64,000 nt of DNA from Trichococcus sp. K1Tr. GTDB taxonomy: Bacteria > Bacillota > Bacilli > Lactobacillales > Aerococcaceae. Below, in pieces: positions 7,007-15,545 of the stretch. Every line of letters starts with the position of its first letter. The stretch's first letter is position 1. The stretch is from the NCBI RefSeq assembly GCF_028309625.1, contig NZ_JAQMHR010000005.1, positions 1 through 64,000 on the forward strand, given 5' to 3'. Both the position numbers and the translations under genes were made by a program. The notes beneath the pieces are model-generated. The model was not told where the DNA came from and did not search any database. It worked only from the letters and a program-made list of their open reading frames with translations.

Positions 7007-10000
7007 ATGTTTTCAGTGGGATACAATACGCAAGATATTAAGGATATAACTTACAGCAACACGACCTTCCAGAAAGGGATGCTATTGTTTGAGAGCAGGG
7101 CAATCCGGAAATTCACATCGGAAGAGGGTGGGCGTTCCTTCTATGCAGACATCAAAGGGACGAGAATCTATGAGGTAGAGGTTTATCTTGATGAATATGA
7201 GGAAATCGAGGATTATTACTGTCCGTGTCCGGCCTTCGAAGGTTATCCTGGACCCTGTAAACATGTAGTTGCCTTCCTGCTGGAGTTACTTCATTCTTCC
7301 TCGGACTACAGAGATGAACGGAAATCCTCGAGCAAAAAAGAATCGACAGGAAACGTGGCCAGCATTGCTTCGACGAAGCAATACGATAGCGAACAGACGA
7401 GACGCTTGCTGAACGTGCTTCAATTCGAATTGCTTCAAGAAAACGATATATTTGATAAGGTACCCATCCAGGTGGAATTTACACTGATCATGTCCAACCT
7501 TCGCTATGGGCAACGGTTCAGTCTGCAGATGCGGGTAGGGTGCGGGCAACTTTATATTGTGAAAGATTGCGAACATGTCGTCAACAGCATTTTGACGGGA
7601 CAGCAGGTTCCCTTTGGCAAGAAATTCACTTTTTCAGCTGATAAACATGAATTGTCCGCTGAGGACCGTGCCGTTTTTCTTCTTTTGAAGCAAGTCAGCG
7701 ATTCTGCTGCAGCTTCAGGCCGTGATCGTCGGTCGAACGAGGACCGCAAAGAGATCACTTTGCCCGGGAGTATGCTGAAAGAACTATTGGAGAAGTTGTC
7801 GATGACACCTCTAGCCAGCTTCAAAACCAATCCATATCAGACCTATGGGAAACGCATATTGCCGGAAAATTTGGTGATGGGTTCTGAAAAACTGCCGATC
7901 CATTTTGACCTGAGTGAATTAATGGATGGTGGCTTTCTTTTCGAAGAGACGACAGAGGCTGCACCCGAGAACATTTTTTTCCACGAGGCGGATATCTTTC
8001 TTATAGGCGGACGTTTTTATTATTTGACCACAAGCATAAAGGACCGCTTGAACAGCATCTATGCAGCCATTTCGCAGTCCGGACATGAGGGATTGCATGT
8101 CCCACCAGAAGCCGCGGGTGACTTCTTGGCGATCGCTGTTCCAGCGTTGCAGAAATTTGCGAACATCACACTGGCGGAATCCGTGCAAGCGACATACCAA
8201 CGTTACCCATTGCAGGCTGAGCTCTATCTGGACTGGAAAATGGAAAGACTGATTTTGGAATTGTTTTTCCGCTATGGTGAAACCAAAATTGCTGTCACAA
8301 ATGAAATCAAAACTGAAAAATTGCTGTCACCTGAAACAATTGTCAGGGACAGGATCGCTGAGGAAGTCTTATTCCAAAAGTTCATCGAGACCGGAAATGA
8401 TGCGTTTAAATTTGAGGATTCGCTCTACCTGGAAGAATTGGATCATATCATGTCGTTCCTGTACGAAGGTCTTGAGAAGCTCGCTCCGCATTGCGAAATA
8501 TTCACGACAGTGGCTGTCGAGAACCTGCTTTACCAACAGGTCAGGCCACCGAAAGTCGCAATCGAAGTCAACAACCAATCGCGTTTGTTGGATGTGACCT
8601 TCAGCACCGACGAAATCAGCATGGATGACCTGAAACAGATGGTCAGGCAAATTGCGGCGAATAAGTCGTATCACCGCCTGTCCAACGGCAAGATCGTCAA
8701 CTTGCGCCAAAAGGAAATTAAGGAACTGACCGATGCGATCGTGCAGCTGGATGTGCCTTTGAAGGATCTGGAAAAAGAGATGTCCTTGCCGCTCTATAAG
8801 GCTTTCGGGGTGGATACCGATGCGGGGGTCGTCCATCAGGATGAGGATTTCATGACGCTCATCAATCGGATGGAGAAGCCCGAAAAAATCGACTTCGAAT
8901 TGCCTGAGGATTTGAATGCTACCTTGCGCCCTTACCAGGAAACAGGTTACAAATGGCTGAAAGGCCTTGATCATTACGGCTTCGGCGGCATCCTTGCGGA
9001 CGACATGGGACTCGGCAAGACGCTGCAGATCATCAGCTTCATCGCTGGCTCGCTCGGGGAAGGCGACACCAAACCGTATTTGGTCATCTGCCCTTCCAGC
9101 GTGCTCTACAATTGGCAAAAGGAATTCAAGCAGTTTGCGCCCGACATCCAAACACAGCTCATCACCGGCACGAAGAGCGAAAGGAGCGACTGCGTAACGG
9201 CTGCGATCGCCGAGAATATTCCGGTCTGGATCACCTCCTATCCGCTGCTGCAGCGCGATGAGGATCTGTATGAAGGGAAAGCCTTCCGGACCGTCATCCT
9301 GGATGAAGCCCAAAGCGTCAAGAACGCCACAGCGAAGACGACAAAGGCGGCTTCCGCGCTCCAAGCCAACAATAAAATCGCTTTGAGCGGGACACCGATC
9401 GAAAATGCGTTGTCCGAATTGTACACCATCTTCAGCATCGCGCAGCCAGGCCTTTTCGCAACGAGAACGGACTTCAAACAGATGGAACCGGCGCAGATCG
9501 CCAAAAAAGTCAAACCGTTCATCCTGCGCAGACTGAAGGCGGACGTGCTGAAGGATCTGCCGCCGAAGATCGAATCGATCTCCTACATCGAAATGACCGA
9601 AAAACAGAAGACCGCCTACTTGTCGCAGCTGCAATTGATGCGACAGGAAACAAAAGAGATGTTGGACGCGGATACGCTGAACGAAAACCGGATCAAAATC
9701 TTGGCAGGCATTACGCGCCTGCGCCAAATCTGTTGCGATCCGGCCTTGGTCATTGCCGATTACAAAGGCGGTTCCGGCAAATTGGACAGGCTGATGGAGT
9801 ATTTGGCGGAAGCAAAGGAGAACGGCAGACGCGTCGTCTTGTTCTCCCAGTTCACGCAAATGCTGGCAATCATCCGCGAGAAACTGGATGCGGCCGGCGA
9901 AGCCTATTTTTACCTCGATGGTCAGACGCCGAACCAGGACCGCTTGACCCTAACAACCCGCTTCAACGAAGGCGAGAAGGATCTTTTTCTGATTTCCCTG

Positions 10001-10285
10001 AAAGCAGGCGGGACCGGTTTGAACTTGACCGGCGGGGATACGGTCATTCTCTATGACTCCTGGTGGAACCCGGCCGTCGAAAGCCAAGCGACCGACCGTG
10101 TGCACCGTTTCGGCCAGAAAAAGGTCGTGCAGGTCGTCCGCCTGATCGCGACCGGCACGATCGAGGAACGGATCAACGAATTGCAGGAACAGAAACGCGA
10201 AATGATCGATTCCGTCATCCAGGCAGGCGGCCAATCGGTCACCTCCTTGTCGAAGGAAGAATTGATGCAGCTGCTGGAAATATAG
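7007..10285 (+). CDS. SNF2-family DNA/RNA-dependent ATPase with SWIM zinc finger
   Basis: 1092 residues. A SWIM finger near residues 70-90 (YYCPCPAF ... PGPCKHV), an unrecognised middle region of about 500 residues, then a full Swi2/Snf2 motor: ADDMGLGKTLQ (Walker A), ICPSSVLYNWQKEF, LDEAQSVKN (motif II), ALSGTPIENAL, and in the second lobe LFSQFTQML, GGTGLNLTGGD and ATDRVHRFGQKK. Such proteins are common in Firmicutes. They are thought to remodel protein-nucleic acid complexes; no precise role is known for this subfamily. The ribosome site before the ATG is weak (GGGTGTGGG). It is monocistronic or weakly linked to the ThrE genes downstream. Confidence 0.93.
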   Translation: MFSVGYNTQDIKDITYSNTTFQKGMLLFESRAIRKFTSEEGGRSFYADIKGTRIYEVEVYLDEYEEIEDYYCPCPAFEGYPGPCKHVVAFLLELLHSSSDYRDERKSSSKKESTGNVASIASTKQYDSEQTRRLLNVLQFELLQENDIFDKVPIQVEFTLIMSNLRYGQRFSLQMRVGCGQLYIVKDCEHVVNSILTGQQVPFGKKFTFSADKHELSAEDRAVFLLLKQVSDSAAASGRDRRSNEDRKEITLPGSMLKELLEKLSMTPLASFKTNPYQTYGKRILPENLVMGSEKLPIHFDLSELMDGGFLFEETTEAAPENIFFHEADIFLIGGRFYYLTTSIKDRLNSIYAAISQSGHEGLHVPPEAAGDFLAIAVPALQKFANITLAESVQATYQRYPLQAELYLDWKMERLILELFFRYGETKIAVTNEIKTEKLLSPETIVRDRIAEEVLFQKFIETGNDAFKFEDSLYLEELDHIMSFLYEGLEKLAPHCEIFTTVAVENLLYQQVRPPKVAIEVNNQSRLLDVTFSTDEISMDDLKQMVRQIAANKSYHRLSNGKIVNLRQKEIKELTDAIVQLDVPLKDLEKEMSLPLYKAFGVDTDAGVVHQDEDFMTLINRMEKPEKIDFELPEDLNATLRPYQETGYKWLKGLDHYGFGGILADDMGLGKTLQIISFIAGSLGEGDTKPYLVICPSSVLYNWQKEFKQFAPDIQTQLITGTKSERSDCVTAAIAENIPVWITSYPLLQRDEDLYEGKAFRTVILDEAQSVKNATAKTTKAASALQANNKIALSGTPIENALSELYTIFSIAQPGLFATRTDFKQMEPAQIAKKVKPFILRRLKADVLKDLPPKIESISYIEMTEKQKTAYLSQLQLMRQETKEMLDADTLNENRIKILAGITRLRQICCDPALVIADYKGGSGKLDRLMEYLAEAKENGRRVVLFSQFTQMLAIIREKLDAAGEAYFYLDGQTPNQDRLTLTTRFNEGEKDLFLISLKAGGTGLNLTGGDTVILYDSWWNPAVESQATDRVHRFGQKKVVQVVRLIATGTIEERINELQEQKREMIDSVIQAGGQSVTSLSKEELMQLLEI

Positions 10286-10366
10286 AGTTTGCTGTAATGA
10301 TTGGGCGTGGGCCGCTAGCAGGCTGCGCACAAGTCAATAATGTTTTGAAAAGGAAGGGGGATTTGG

Positions 10367-11152
10367 ATGACAGTTACACCTAATCCGGAAATGGATTTTG
10401 AATTATACATGGATACAGCGGTCCTGGCCGGGCAAATCATGCTGGAAAGCAACGCGGAAACTTACCGTGTCGAGGATACGGTGACGCGCATCCTGAAGAA
10501 GACCGGGCTGCAGATGACCGAAGCATTGGCTTTGACCACCGGGCTCGTCGCTACGCTCGACAGTCCGAATATGCACGCGATTACAGTCGTCAAACGGATT
10601 ACGGAACGCACGACGAACTTGAACCGGGTGTCCCGCGTCAATGCCGTTTCGCGGAATTTCGTCGAAGACAGATTGACGATCCAAGAGGCTTACGATGCGC
10701 TGCAGAACATCGACGAAATCCAATACAGCAGGCGTCAGAAAAGCTTTGCGCTGATTGGCTTTATCCAATTGTTCATCTTTTTGATGGGCGGGACTTTCTA
10801 TGACTTTTTGGCGATGATTCCGGTCAGCGCCGCAGTTTCTTTTGTTTTGCACATCGCGGTCAAATGGAAGATCCGCCCGTTCATCCAGAACATGGTCTCC
10901 AGTTTTGTGATTGCCGTGTTGACGGCCATTTTGTCCGAACTATTAACCTTTCCGATCCAGCCGGATACGATCATCATCAGTGCCATCATGCCATTGTTGC
11001 CGGGTACCGTACTGACGAACGGCATCCGTGACACTTTCCGCGCGGATTACATGTCGGGAGCGGCCAAAATATTGGAGGCCTTTGTGATCGCTGTATTCAT
11101 CGCAATCGGCATCGGTGCCGGGTTGATCGTCGGCGGGGAGGTGATCCGATGA
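10367..11152 (+). CDS. ThrE-type threonine/serine exporter, large half (DUF1212)
   Basis: 261 residues: a soluble N-terminal part (to about 125) with the family run ETYRVEDTVTRILKKTGL, then about five membrane segments (for example FALIGFIQLFIFLMGGTFY and AFVIAVFIAIGIGAGLIVGG). Corynebacterial ThrE is one chain; here its two halves are separate genes, as usual in Firmicutes. It overlaps the next gene by 4 bases (ATGA), so the two are translationally coupled and probably form one transporter. The substrate (Thr/Ser or another small acid) is inferred from the family only. GGAAGGGGG precedes the ATG. Confidence 0.88.
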   Translation: MTVTPNPEMDFELYMDTAVLAGQIMLESNAETYRVEDTVTRILKKTGLQMTEALALTTGLVATLDSPNMHAITVVKRITERTTNLNRVSRVNAVSRNFVEDRLTIQEAYDALQNIDEIQYSRRQKSFALIGFIQLFIFLMGGTFYDFLAMIPVSAAVSFVLHIAVKWKIRPFIQNMVSSFVIAVLTAILSELLTFPIQPDTIIISAIMPLLPGTVLTNGIRDTFRADYMSGAAKILEAFVIAVFIAIGIGAGLIVGGEVIR

Positions 11153-11613
11153 CCCTGTTTAATATCGTTTTGGAAATGGTCGTCGCTTTTGTTGCTGTCT
11201 ACTTCATTGCCATCACCTTGGAAGCTCCGAAACGGACTTTGCGCTATGGAGCATCGGGCGGGGCTTTGGGATGGGGCGTCTACCTTGTCGCACTATCGTT
11301 TTTGGACATCGTCGGGGCCACTTTTCTGGCGAGCCTGTTCATCGCTTGGATTGCGCATCTGTTCGCGCGTCATCTGAAGACGCCGGTGACGATCTATTTC
11401 ATACCTGCCTTCATCGCTTTGGTTCCCGGAGCCGGCGTATATCAATCGGTCTATTCCTTCATCAACAAAGAGTATGCAGTCGCGCAGCAGCATCTGGTCC
11501 TGACGCTACAGATATCGGGAGCCATCGCACTGGCAATCTTCATTGTTGACAGCCTTTTCGGGCTCATGGCCAGGATTAAGGCTTCAAAGCAAAAGAAAAG
11601 CCAAGCTAAATAG
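11149..11613 (+). CDS. ThrE-type exporter, small half (DUF3815)
   Basis: 154 residues, mostly four to five membrane helices. It corresponds to the C-terminal transmembrane half of ThrE (PVTIYFIPAFIALVPGAGVYQSV is the conserved core). The start codon overlaps the stop of the larger subunit gene. A short basic tail (KASKQKKSQAK) faces the cytosol by the positive-inside rule. Function is inferred from its partner. Confidence 0.86.
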   Translation: MTLFNIVLEMVVAFVAVYFIAITLEAPKRTLRYGASGGALGWGVYLVALSFLDIVGATFLASLFIAWIAHLFARHLKTPVTIYFIPAFIALVPGAGVYQSVYSFINKEYAVAQQHLVLTLQISGAIALAIFIVDSLFGLMARIKASKQKKSQAK

Positions 11614-11701
11614 CAGCCTGTGACACAGAGTTGTAAACTGGATTTAACGTAGCCGTATCGCAAATATGCTAAACTTGTATCATTCAGAAGGGGGCTACTG
11701 C

Positions 11702-12361
11702 ATGTCCGAGAACAATCAAAAACCGACCAGACAAGATTTACACCGAAATCATAAAAGCAATAACCTGCTCGTTATATTGGGCATCATCGCCGCCGCATTT
11801 TTGGGGCTCGTGCTCCTTTATAATATTTTTTACGGGAATGATGAAGAACCATCTGTCGCGGCAGGTAATCAAACAAACTCACAAAGCATGATCATCACCG
11901 AATCGGATGATTCCAGCAAAACGTCCTCTTCAGCAGAGGAATCTTCGAGTGAAGATAAAGATGAAGACAGCGCCAAGGAAGAGTCGAAAGAAGAGAAAGA
12001 TGAAGAATCGGATGAAGATACGGATACGGAAGAAGTACCATCGTCCGATGAGAACGTAACAAAGGCCTATACCGGTGACTGGGAACCGATCGGCACGACC
12101 CAAACCGGGGAACATGTCACGGATTACAGCGACGGCTCCGCCGACCGCAATGAAATCAAGCAAGCCATTGCTGCCGTGACCGGCATCAGCGCCGACAACA
12201 TGATCGAATGGTGGATCGGCAACGCCGGCGATCAGCAAGTCACCGCCACAGTCTCCGATACACAGAAAAAGACGATCGCACGCGTCCAGCTCAACTGGGT
12301 CGACGACGAAGGCTGGCAAGTCACGTTTGTGGAAGAACTGAACGAAATACCAAACAACTGA
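11702..12361 (+). CDS. YrrS-like membrane-anchored protein (DUF1510 C-terminal domain)
   Basis: 219 residues. A short cytosolic start (MSENNQKPTRQDLHRNHKSN) leads into one membrane helix at about 20-42. A low-complexity acidic/Ser linker (about 60-115, many E, D, S, K) and a C-terminal globular domain follow (YTGDWEPIGTTQTGEHVTDY ... VQLNWVDDEGWQVTFVEEL), as in DUF1510 proteins such as Bacillus YrrS. The outside linker would reach through the wall. The chosen ATG has AGAAGGGGG 7 bases upstream; the frame is open 12 codons further but without a ribosome site. Function unknown; a cell-wall role is a guess from homologues located next to penicillin-binding protein genes. Confidence 0.75.
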   Translation: MSENNQKPTRQDLHRNHKSNNLLVILGIIAAAFLGLVLLYNIFYGNDEEPSVAAGNQTNSQSMIITESDDSSKTSSSAEESSSEDKDEDSAKEESKEEKDEESDEDTDTEEVPSSDENVTKAYTGDWEPIGTTQTGEHVTDYSDGSADRNEIKQAIAAVTGISADNMIEWWIGNAGDQQVTATVSDTQKKTIARVQLNWVDDEGWQVTFVEELNEIPNN

Positions 12362-12370
12362 TCAACACAG

Positions 12371-12399
12371 CAAGGCGCTCTTGGATAGGGCGCTTTTTT
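12371..12399 (+). terminator. Terminator after the YrrS-like gene
   Basis: AAG(G)CGCTC pairs with GGGCGCTT, with one bulge and a GT pair, followed by T6. Confidence 0.65.
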
Positions 12400-12452
12400 G
12401 CGTTGCTTATTTGGAAATGTTTCTGTACGGAATGCTCGTTTTGGGGTAAACT

Positions 12453-12469
12453 ATTTCTGAATAGGAAAC
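12453..12469 (+). promoter_or_regulatory. Operator-like site upstream of the IclR gene
   Basis: ATTTCTGAATAGGAAAC fits the pattern ATTTC-N7-RAAAY that also occurs twice in the kdgK leader. It sits 1 base after a TAAACT -10-like hexamer and 19 bases before the IclR start codon, a position suited to autorepression. This is a pattern match by eye. Confidence 0.45.
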
Positions 12470-12487
12470 AGTTGAGGGGTGTCAAAA

Positions 12488-13264
12488 ATGGAAGAAGAGA
12501 AAAAACCTTACGGAACGGTCCTGCTGAAAGCCGCAAAAATCATCGATCATTTATCCAACAGCAAGGAGGCCCAGAGTCTGGCCGCCATCGCAGCCAACAC
12601 GGGTCTGTCCAGCCCGACGGCACTGAAGATCCTGGACACGCTGCTTTTGATCGGATATGTCGAAAAGAATGAACAGACCAAGCGTTTCACCTTGGGCAGC
12701 GTGCTGATCCGCTATGCGAACAACCGGCTGGCGAATCTGGACATCATCAAAATCACCGATCCGTACCTGCGGAATCTGCAGGCGGGCTTGGACGAAACGG
12801 TCCATTTGGGCATTCTGGATAAGGATGCGGTCCTCTACGTCAACAAGCTGGAGACCCAGAAAGCGATCGCCAACATCAATTCCCGCATCGGCAACACCAA
12901 CCATCTCTACAGTTCCGCGATGGGCAAGGCGATGCTGGCCGCCTTCAGCGACGAAGAGTTGGCAGCGTATCTGGATCGGGTCGAACTGGTCGCGGACACG
13001 CCGAACACCATAACGGATCGGGATGTTCTGAAGGAAGAAGTGAAAAAAGTCAAAGAGTCGGGTTTTGCGACCGATGACGAAGAGAACGACCTGGATGTCA
13101 TCTGCATCGGGGCGGCGCTCGTGATCGACAACAAAATCTATGGCGCATTCAGCGTCAGCACGCCGAAGTACCGTTTCGAGCGCGAGAAGACCATCGAAAA
13201 GGTGCTGGAAACGAAAAAGAATCTGTTGTCCGAATTGAGCAGGACGAACACGTTTATTAGTTGA
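12488..13264 (+). CDS. IclR-family transcriptional regulator (KdgR-like by context)
   Basis: 258 residues. N-terminal winged HTH (residues about 12-75: LLKAAKIIDHLSNSKEAQSL ... LSSPTALKILDTLLLIGYVE) and C-terminal effector domain (about 85-250), with the family signature near DDEENDLDVICIGAALVIDN. The ATG is preceded by GAGGGG at 8 bases; a GTG three codons earlier overlaps that site and is unlikely. The next gene, kdgK, encodes KDG kinase, and both genes have the same ATTTC-N7-RAAAY element at their promoters. A KdgR-like role, sensing 2-keto-3-deoxygluconate or a related acid, is therefore inferred. IclR proteins can repress or activate. Confidence 0.88.
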   Translation: MEEEKKPYGTVLLKAAKIIDHLSNSKEAQSLAAIAANTGLSSPTALKILDTLLLIGYVEKNEQTKRFTLGSVLIRYANNRLANLDIIKITDPYLRNLQAGLDETVHLGILDKDAVLYVNKLETQKAIANINSRIGNTNHLYSSAMGKAMLAAFSDEELAAYLDRVELVADTPNTITDRDVLKEEVKKVKESGFATDDEENDLDVICIGAALVIDNKIYGAFSVSTPKYRFEREKTIEKVLETKKNLLSELSRTNTFIS

Positions 13265-13323
13265 TTTGGTATTCTGATTTGGTATTCTGGTTCGAGTTTG
13301 CGCGTTTGGATTTGACCGGGTCT

Positions 13324-13457
13324 CCCCGCCAAAATGGGTTTGGCGGGGAATCTCGTGTTGTCCGTGGACGTTTTCCCCCGCCAAGGTGGTTTCGGCGGGT
13401 TTTTTGATTGTGATTTGAACTGTTTTTCCCCGCCAAAATGGGTTTGGCGGGTTATTT
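13324..13457. repeat. Three CCCCGCCAAA hairpins in a row
   Basis: Hairpins at 13324-13348 (CCCCGCCAAA / TTTGGCGGGG), 13377-13399 (CCCGCC / GGCGGG followed by T6) and 13429-13451 (CCCGCCAAA / TTTGGCGGG then TTATTTTT). The second and third can act as terminators for the IclR gene. The repeats are near-copies of each other. A decayed relative with the same flank (GGGAATCTC) lies at 44721-44754. Confidence 0.75.
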
Positions 13458-13574
13458 TTGTGCGGTAATTCATATCCCAATGTCCCGAAACCCTAAATCT
13501 CTGGGAAATTGAGAATGTTAAGTGACAAACTACTGTCCAAACGTCAATAAAATAGAAATTCGCTCACATAGGTG

Positions 13575-13603
13575 TTGAAATAACCAAAAGGAAACCGTAT
13601 AAT
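13575..13603 (+). promoter_or_regulatory. kdgK promoter
   Basis: -35 TTGAAA (13575-13580), 17-base spacer, perfect -10 TATAAT (13598-13603). The 5' leader would be about 150 bases and carries two operator-like sites. Confidence 0.75.
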
Positions 13604-13614
13604 GAAACCAAAGC

Positions 13615-13651
13615 ATTTCCTAAAAGAAAACAGGATTTCCTATTTGGAAAT
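13615..13651 (+). promoter_or_regulatory. Paired operator-like sites downstream of the kdgK promoter
   Basis: ATTTCCTAAAAGAAAAC (13615-13631) and ATTTCCTATTTGGAAAT (13635-13651) share the pattern ATTTC-N7-RAAAY, with centres 20 bases apart, about two helical turns. The second is a perfect dyad (ATTTCC / GGAAAT). They start about 5 bases past the expected transcription start, where a bound repressor would block elongation or initiation. The IclR protein encoded upstream is the likely ligand-responsive binder. Confidence 0.55.
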
Positions 13652-13759
13652 TACGTAAGTTTTATATCATGCATTTCACGTCGGTTGCCTCATACCAGAA
13701 ACAAGAATGTAACCGCGTTCAGAAAAAATCCATTAATATAATCGGGAGCGTGCGAGAAG

Positions 13760-14764
13760 ATGAGTAAAATTTTGACGTTGGGCGAAATCATGTTGCGCCT
13801 ATCAACAGATCCAGGAACATTGATGACCTATTCCACAAATTTCACCGGGCATTACGGCGGCGGGGAAGCGAACGTCGGCATCAGTCTGGCGAATTTTGGC
13901 CATGAAGTGGCTTTCGCAAGTAAAGTGCCGGCCAATCCGCTCGGTGTTGCAGTCCGCAAACATCTGAAGAGTTACGGAATTTGTACAGCCTTGCTTCGAA
14001 AAGGCGGCGAACGCCTGGGCACCTACTATTTGGAAAGCGGCGTGGGGGAACGTGCGGCTTCCGTTGTCTATGACCGTGCCCATTCAAGTTTTTCCAGCAT
14101 GGAAACCTTGGAGTGGGATTTCGACGAATTGTTCGAGGACGTGAACCTGTTCCATATTTCCGGCGTCACTGCTGCGCTCACAAAGGATTGGGCCGCATGG
14201 TCGGTCGAGTTGGTGCGGGAAGCGAAAAGACGCGGAATCAAAGTCAGTTTCGATATCAACTACCGCGCCAAACTTTGGACGCAGGCTGAATGCGGTGCTT
14301 TCCTGCAGCAAGTCTTGCCGTTGACCGACTATCTTTCTGCGGGTAAATTGGATGCCTTGCATCTGATGGGGATTCCGGAAAATACGAGCGAACAGGAAGA
14401 CGTGACTTATTATTACGAGAAGATGGCGGAAAAATATCCGAACATCGAAGTCTTCTATTCCACCATCCGTCAGGTGCATTCCGCCAGCCACAATGTGCTC
14501 CAAGGGACGATGTGGCGCAACGGAGAGACGAGCTTCTCGAACGTGCATACGATCACTCCGATCGTTGACCGGATCGGCGGCGGGGATGCGTATGCAGCCG
14601 GTATCCTGCACGGTATCCTCTCCGAGTATACAGCGGAGCATACCGTCGATTTCGCGATCGCCGCTTCCAGCATGAAGCACACAATCCATGGCGATTGCAA
14701 CCAATTTTCCGCCGAAGAAGTGGAAGACTTCAAGAATTCCGAGTCCGGTGCAATCAAACGATAA
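13760..14764 (+). CDS. kdgK: 2-dehydro-3-deoxygluconokinase (PfkB family)
   Basis: 334 residues. Phosphorylates 2-keto-3-deoxygluconate to KDPG with ATP in the cytosol, feeding an aldolase (not in this window). The PfkB N-terminal glycine motif is FTGHYGGGEANVGISLANFG. The C-terminal signature is DRIGGGDAYAAGILHG, with the catalytic Asp kept although the usual GAGD is GGGD. DINYRAKLW is typical of KDG kinases rather than ribo- or fructokinases. GGGAGCG precedes the ATG. A strong terminator follows, so it is transcribed alone under the IclR-type sites. Confidence 0.9.
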   Translation: MSKILTLGEIMLRLSTDPGTLMTYSTNFTGHYGGGEANVGISLANFGHEVAFASKVPANPLGVAVRKHLKSYGICTALLRKGGERLGTYYLESGVGERAASVVYDRAHSSFSSMETLEWDFDELFEDVNLFHISGVTAALTKDWAAWSVELVREAKRRGIKVSFDINYRAKLWTQAECGAFLQQVLPLTDYLSAGKLDALHLMGIPENTSEQEDVTYYYEKMAEKYPNIEVFYSTIRQVHSASHNVLQGTMWRNGETSFSNVHTITPIVDRIGGGDAYAAGILHGILSEYTAEHTVDFAIAASSMKHTIHGDCNQFSAEEVEDFKNSESGAIKR

Positions 14765-14779
14765 GAAAATGGCTATCAA

Positions 14780-14822
14780 AAAGGCAAGCGTTCGGTCAAA
14801 AACCGAATGCTTGCCTTTTTTG
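14780..14822 (+). terminator. Terminator after kdgK
   Basis: GGCAAGCGTTCGGT pairs with ACCGAATGCTTGCC (one G-T), loop CAAAA, followed by T6. It may also serve the leftward gene ending at 14849. Confidence 0.9.
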
Positions 14823-14848
14823 TCGGCTGCGCCGCGCAGTGTTTTAAA

Positions 14849-15073
14849 TCAGATGAATTCGCTGTCGTATTTCTTCTCCAACTGTTTCATTTCATTTTGA
14901 CTCACTTGGTCGAGCGTCATGAAAGCCAACAACAAGTTGAAGTCGTCGCGGGCTTCCGAATCGGTGGCATCCCAGATGAGCGTGTGCGCCGCCTCGTCCT
15001 CATCGAGATCCTCCGATAAATCGACCATGTTGTTGCGCCATTTGATGTATGCTTCGTATTGTCCAGGTTTCAT
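14849..15073 (-). CDS. Small acidic protein of unknown function
   Basis: 74 residues, strongly acidic (for example LSEDLDEDEAAHTLIWDATD), no Cys, no membrane segment, probably all-helical and cytosolic. GTGAGG lies 8 bases before the ATG, so it is likely translated. It is the last of three leftward genes (DUF2238-like, GNAT, this one) with small gaps, probably one transcript. Family not recognised. Confidence 0.7.
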   Translation of the reverse strand: MKPGQYEAYIKWRNNMVDLSEDLDEDEAAHTLIWDATDSEARDDFNLLLAFMTLDQVSQNEMKQLEKKYDSEFI

Positions 15074-15092
15074 ATTGTTTCCTCACTTTTCT

Positions 15093-15536
15093 TTATTTCA
15101 TAATGTAGATCATTTCGATTTCGCGCTTTTCAAGATCGGTTCCGCGCTTCATGAAGCCGGCGTTTTCGAGCGTTTCCCGTCCCCATTGGTTGCCGATCTG
15201 GATGGATGCCTGCAGCAGCGTGCAGTCGAATTGCGTTTCGATCCATTTCGCAATCTCCCGGACGCTTTCGGAACCAAAACTTTTGGATTGGAAGGGCTGG
15301 CCGATCATGAACTGTTCGAGCGTCATGATCGCAGCTTTTTGCTCTTTTTTGACGAAGGCCAAGCCGACCATTTCTTCCTCTGCATAAAGGGCGACAGGGA
15401 AAAACTCTTGCGGTTGGACATAAGCGAGCGCAATCATTTCCGCATTCGGGCGGATGTATTTGCGCTGCCAATCATCGACGCTCAACGCAAGTGCGGCCTC
15501 GATATTGTCTTGTGAAAGGTTACGTATAGTGATCAT
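15093..15536 (-). CDS. GNAT-family N-acetyltransferase
   Basis: 147 residues. Single GNAT domain: N-terminal helix region (LSQDNIEAALALSVDDWQRK), central strands (EEMVGLAFVKKEQKAAIMTLEQFMIG), acetyl-CoA region around SESVREIAKWIETQF, and the terminal LLQASIQIGNQWGRETLENAGF, which is typical of the fold's C-terminal half. The usual Q/RxxGxG/A loop is poorly kept (QSKSFGSES). Substrate unknown. GGGG precedes the ATG by 7 bases, and the upstream gene stops 10 bases before. Confidence 0.82.
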   Translation of the reverse strand: MITIRNLSQDNIEAALALSVDDWQRKYIRPNAEMIALAYVQPQEFFPVALYAEEEMVGLAFVKKEQKAAIMTLEQFMIGQPFQSKSFGSESVREIAKWIETQFDCTLLQASIQIGNQWGRETLENAGFMKRGTDLEKREIEMIYIMK

Positions 15537-15545
15537 TTTTTACCC

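Noticed and set aside
8369-9859. 496-codon open frame antisense to the SNF2 gene
   Set aside because: Shadow of a long, well-supported gene; no ribosome site and no recognisable domain.
12551-13480. 309-codon leftward frame over the IclR gene and hairpin repeats
   Set aside because: Antisense shadow of the IclR gene extended through the CCCCGCC repeats; no ribosome site.
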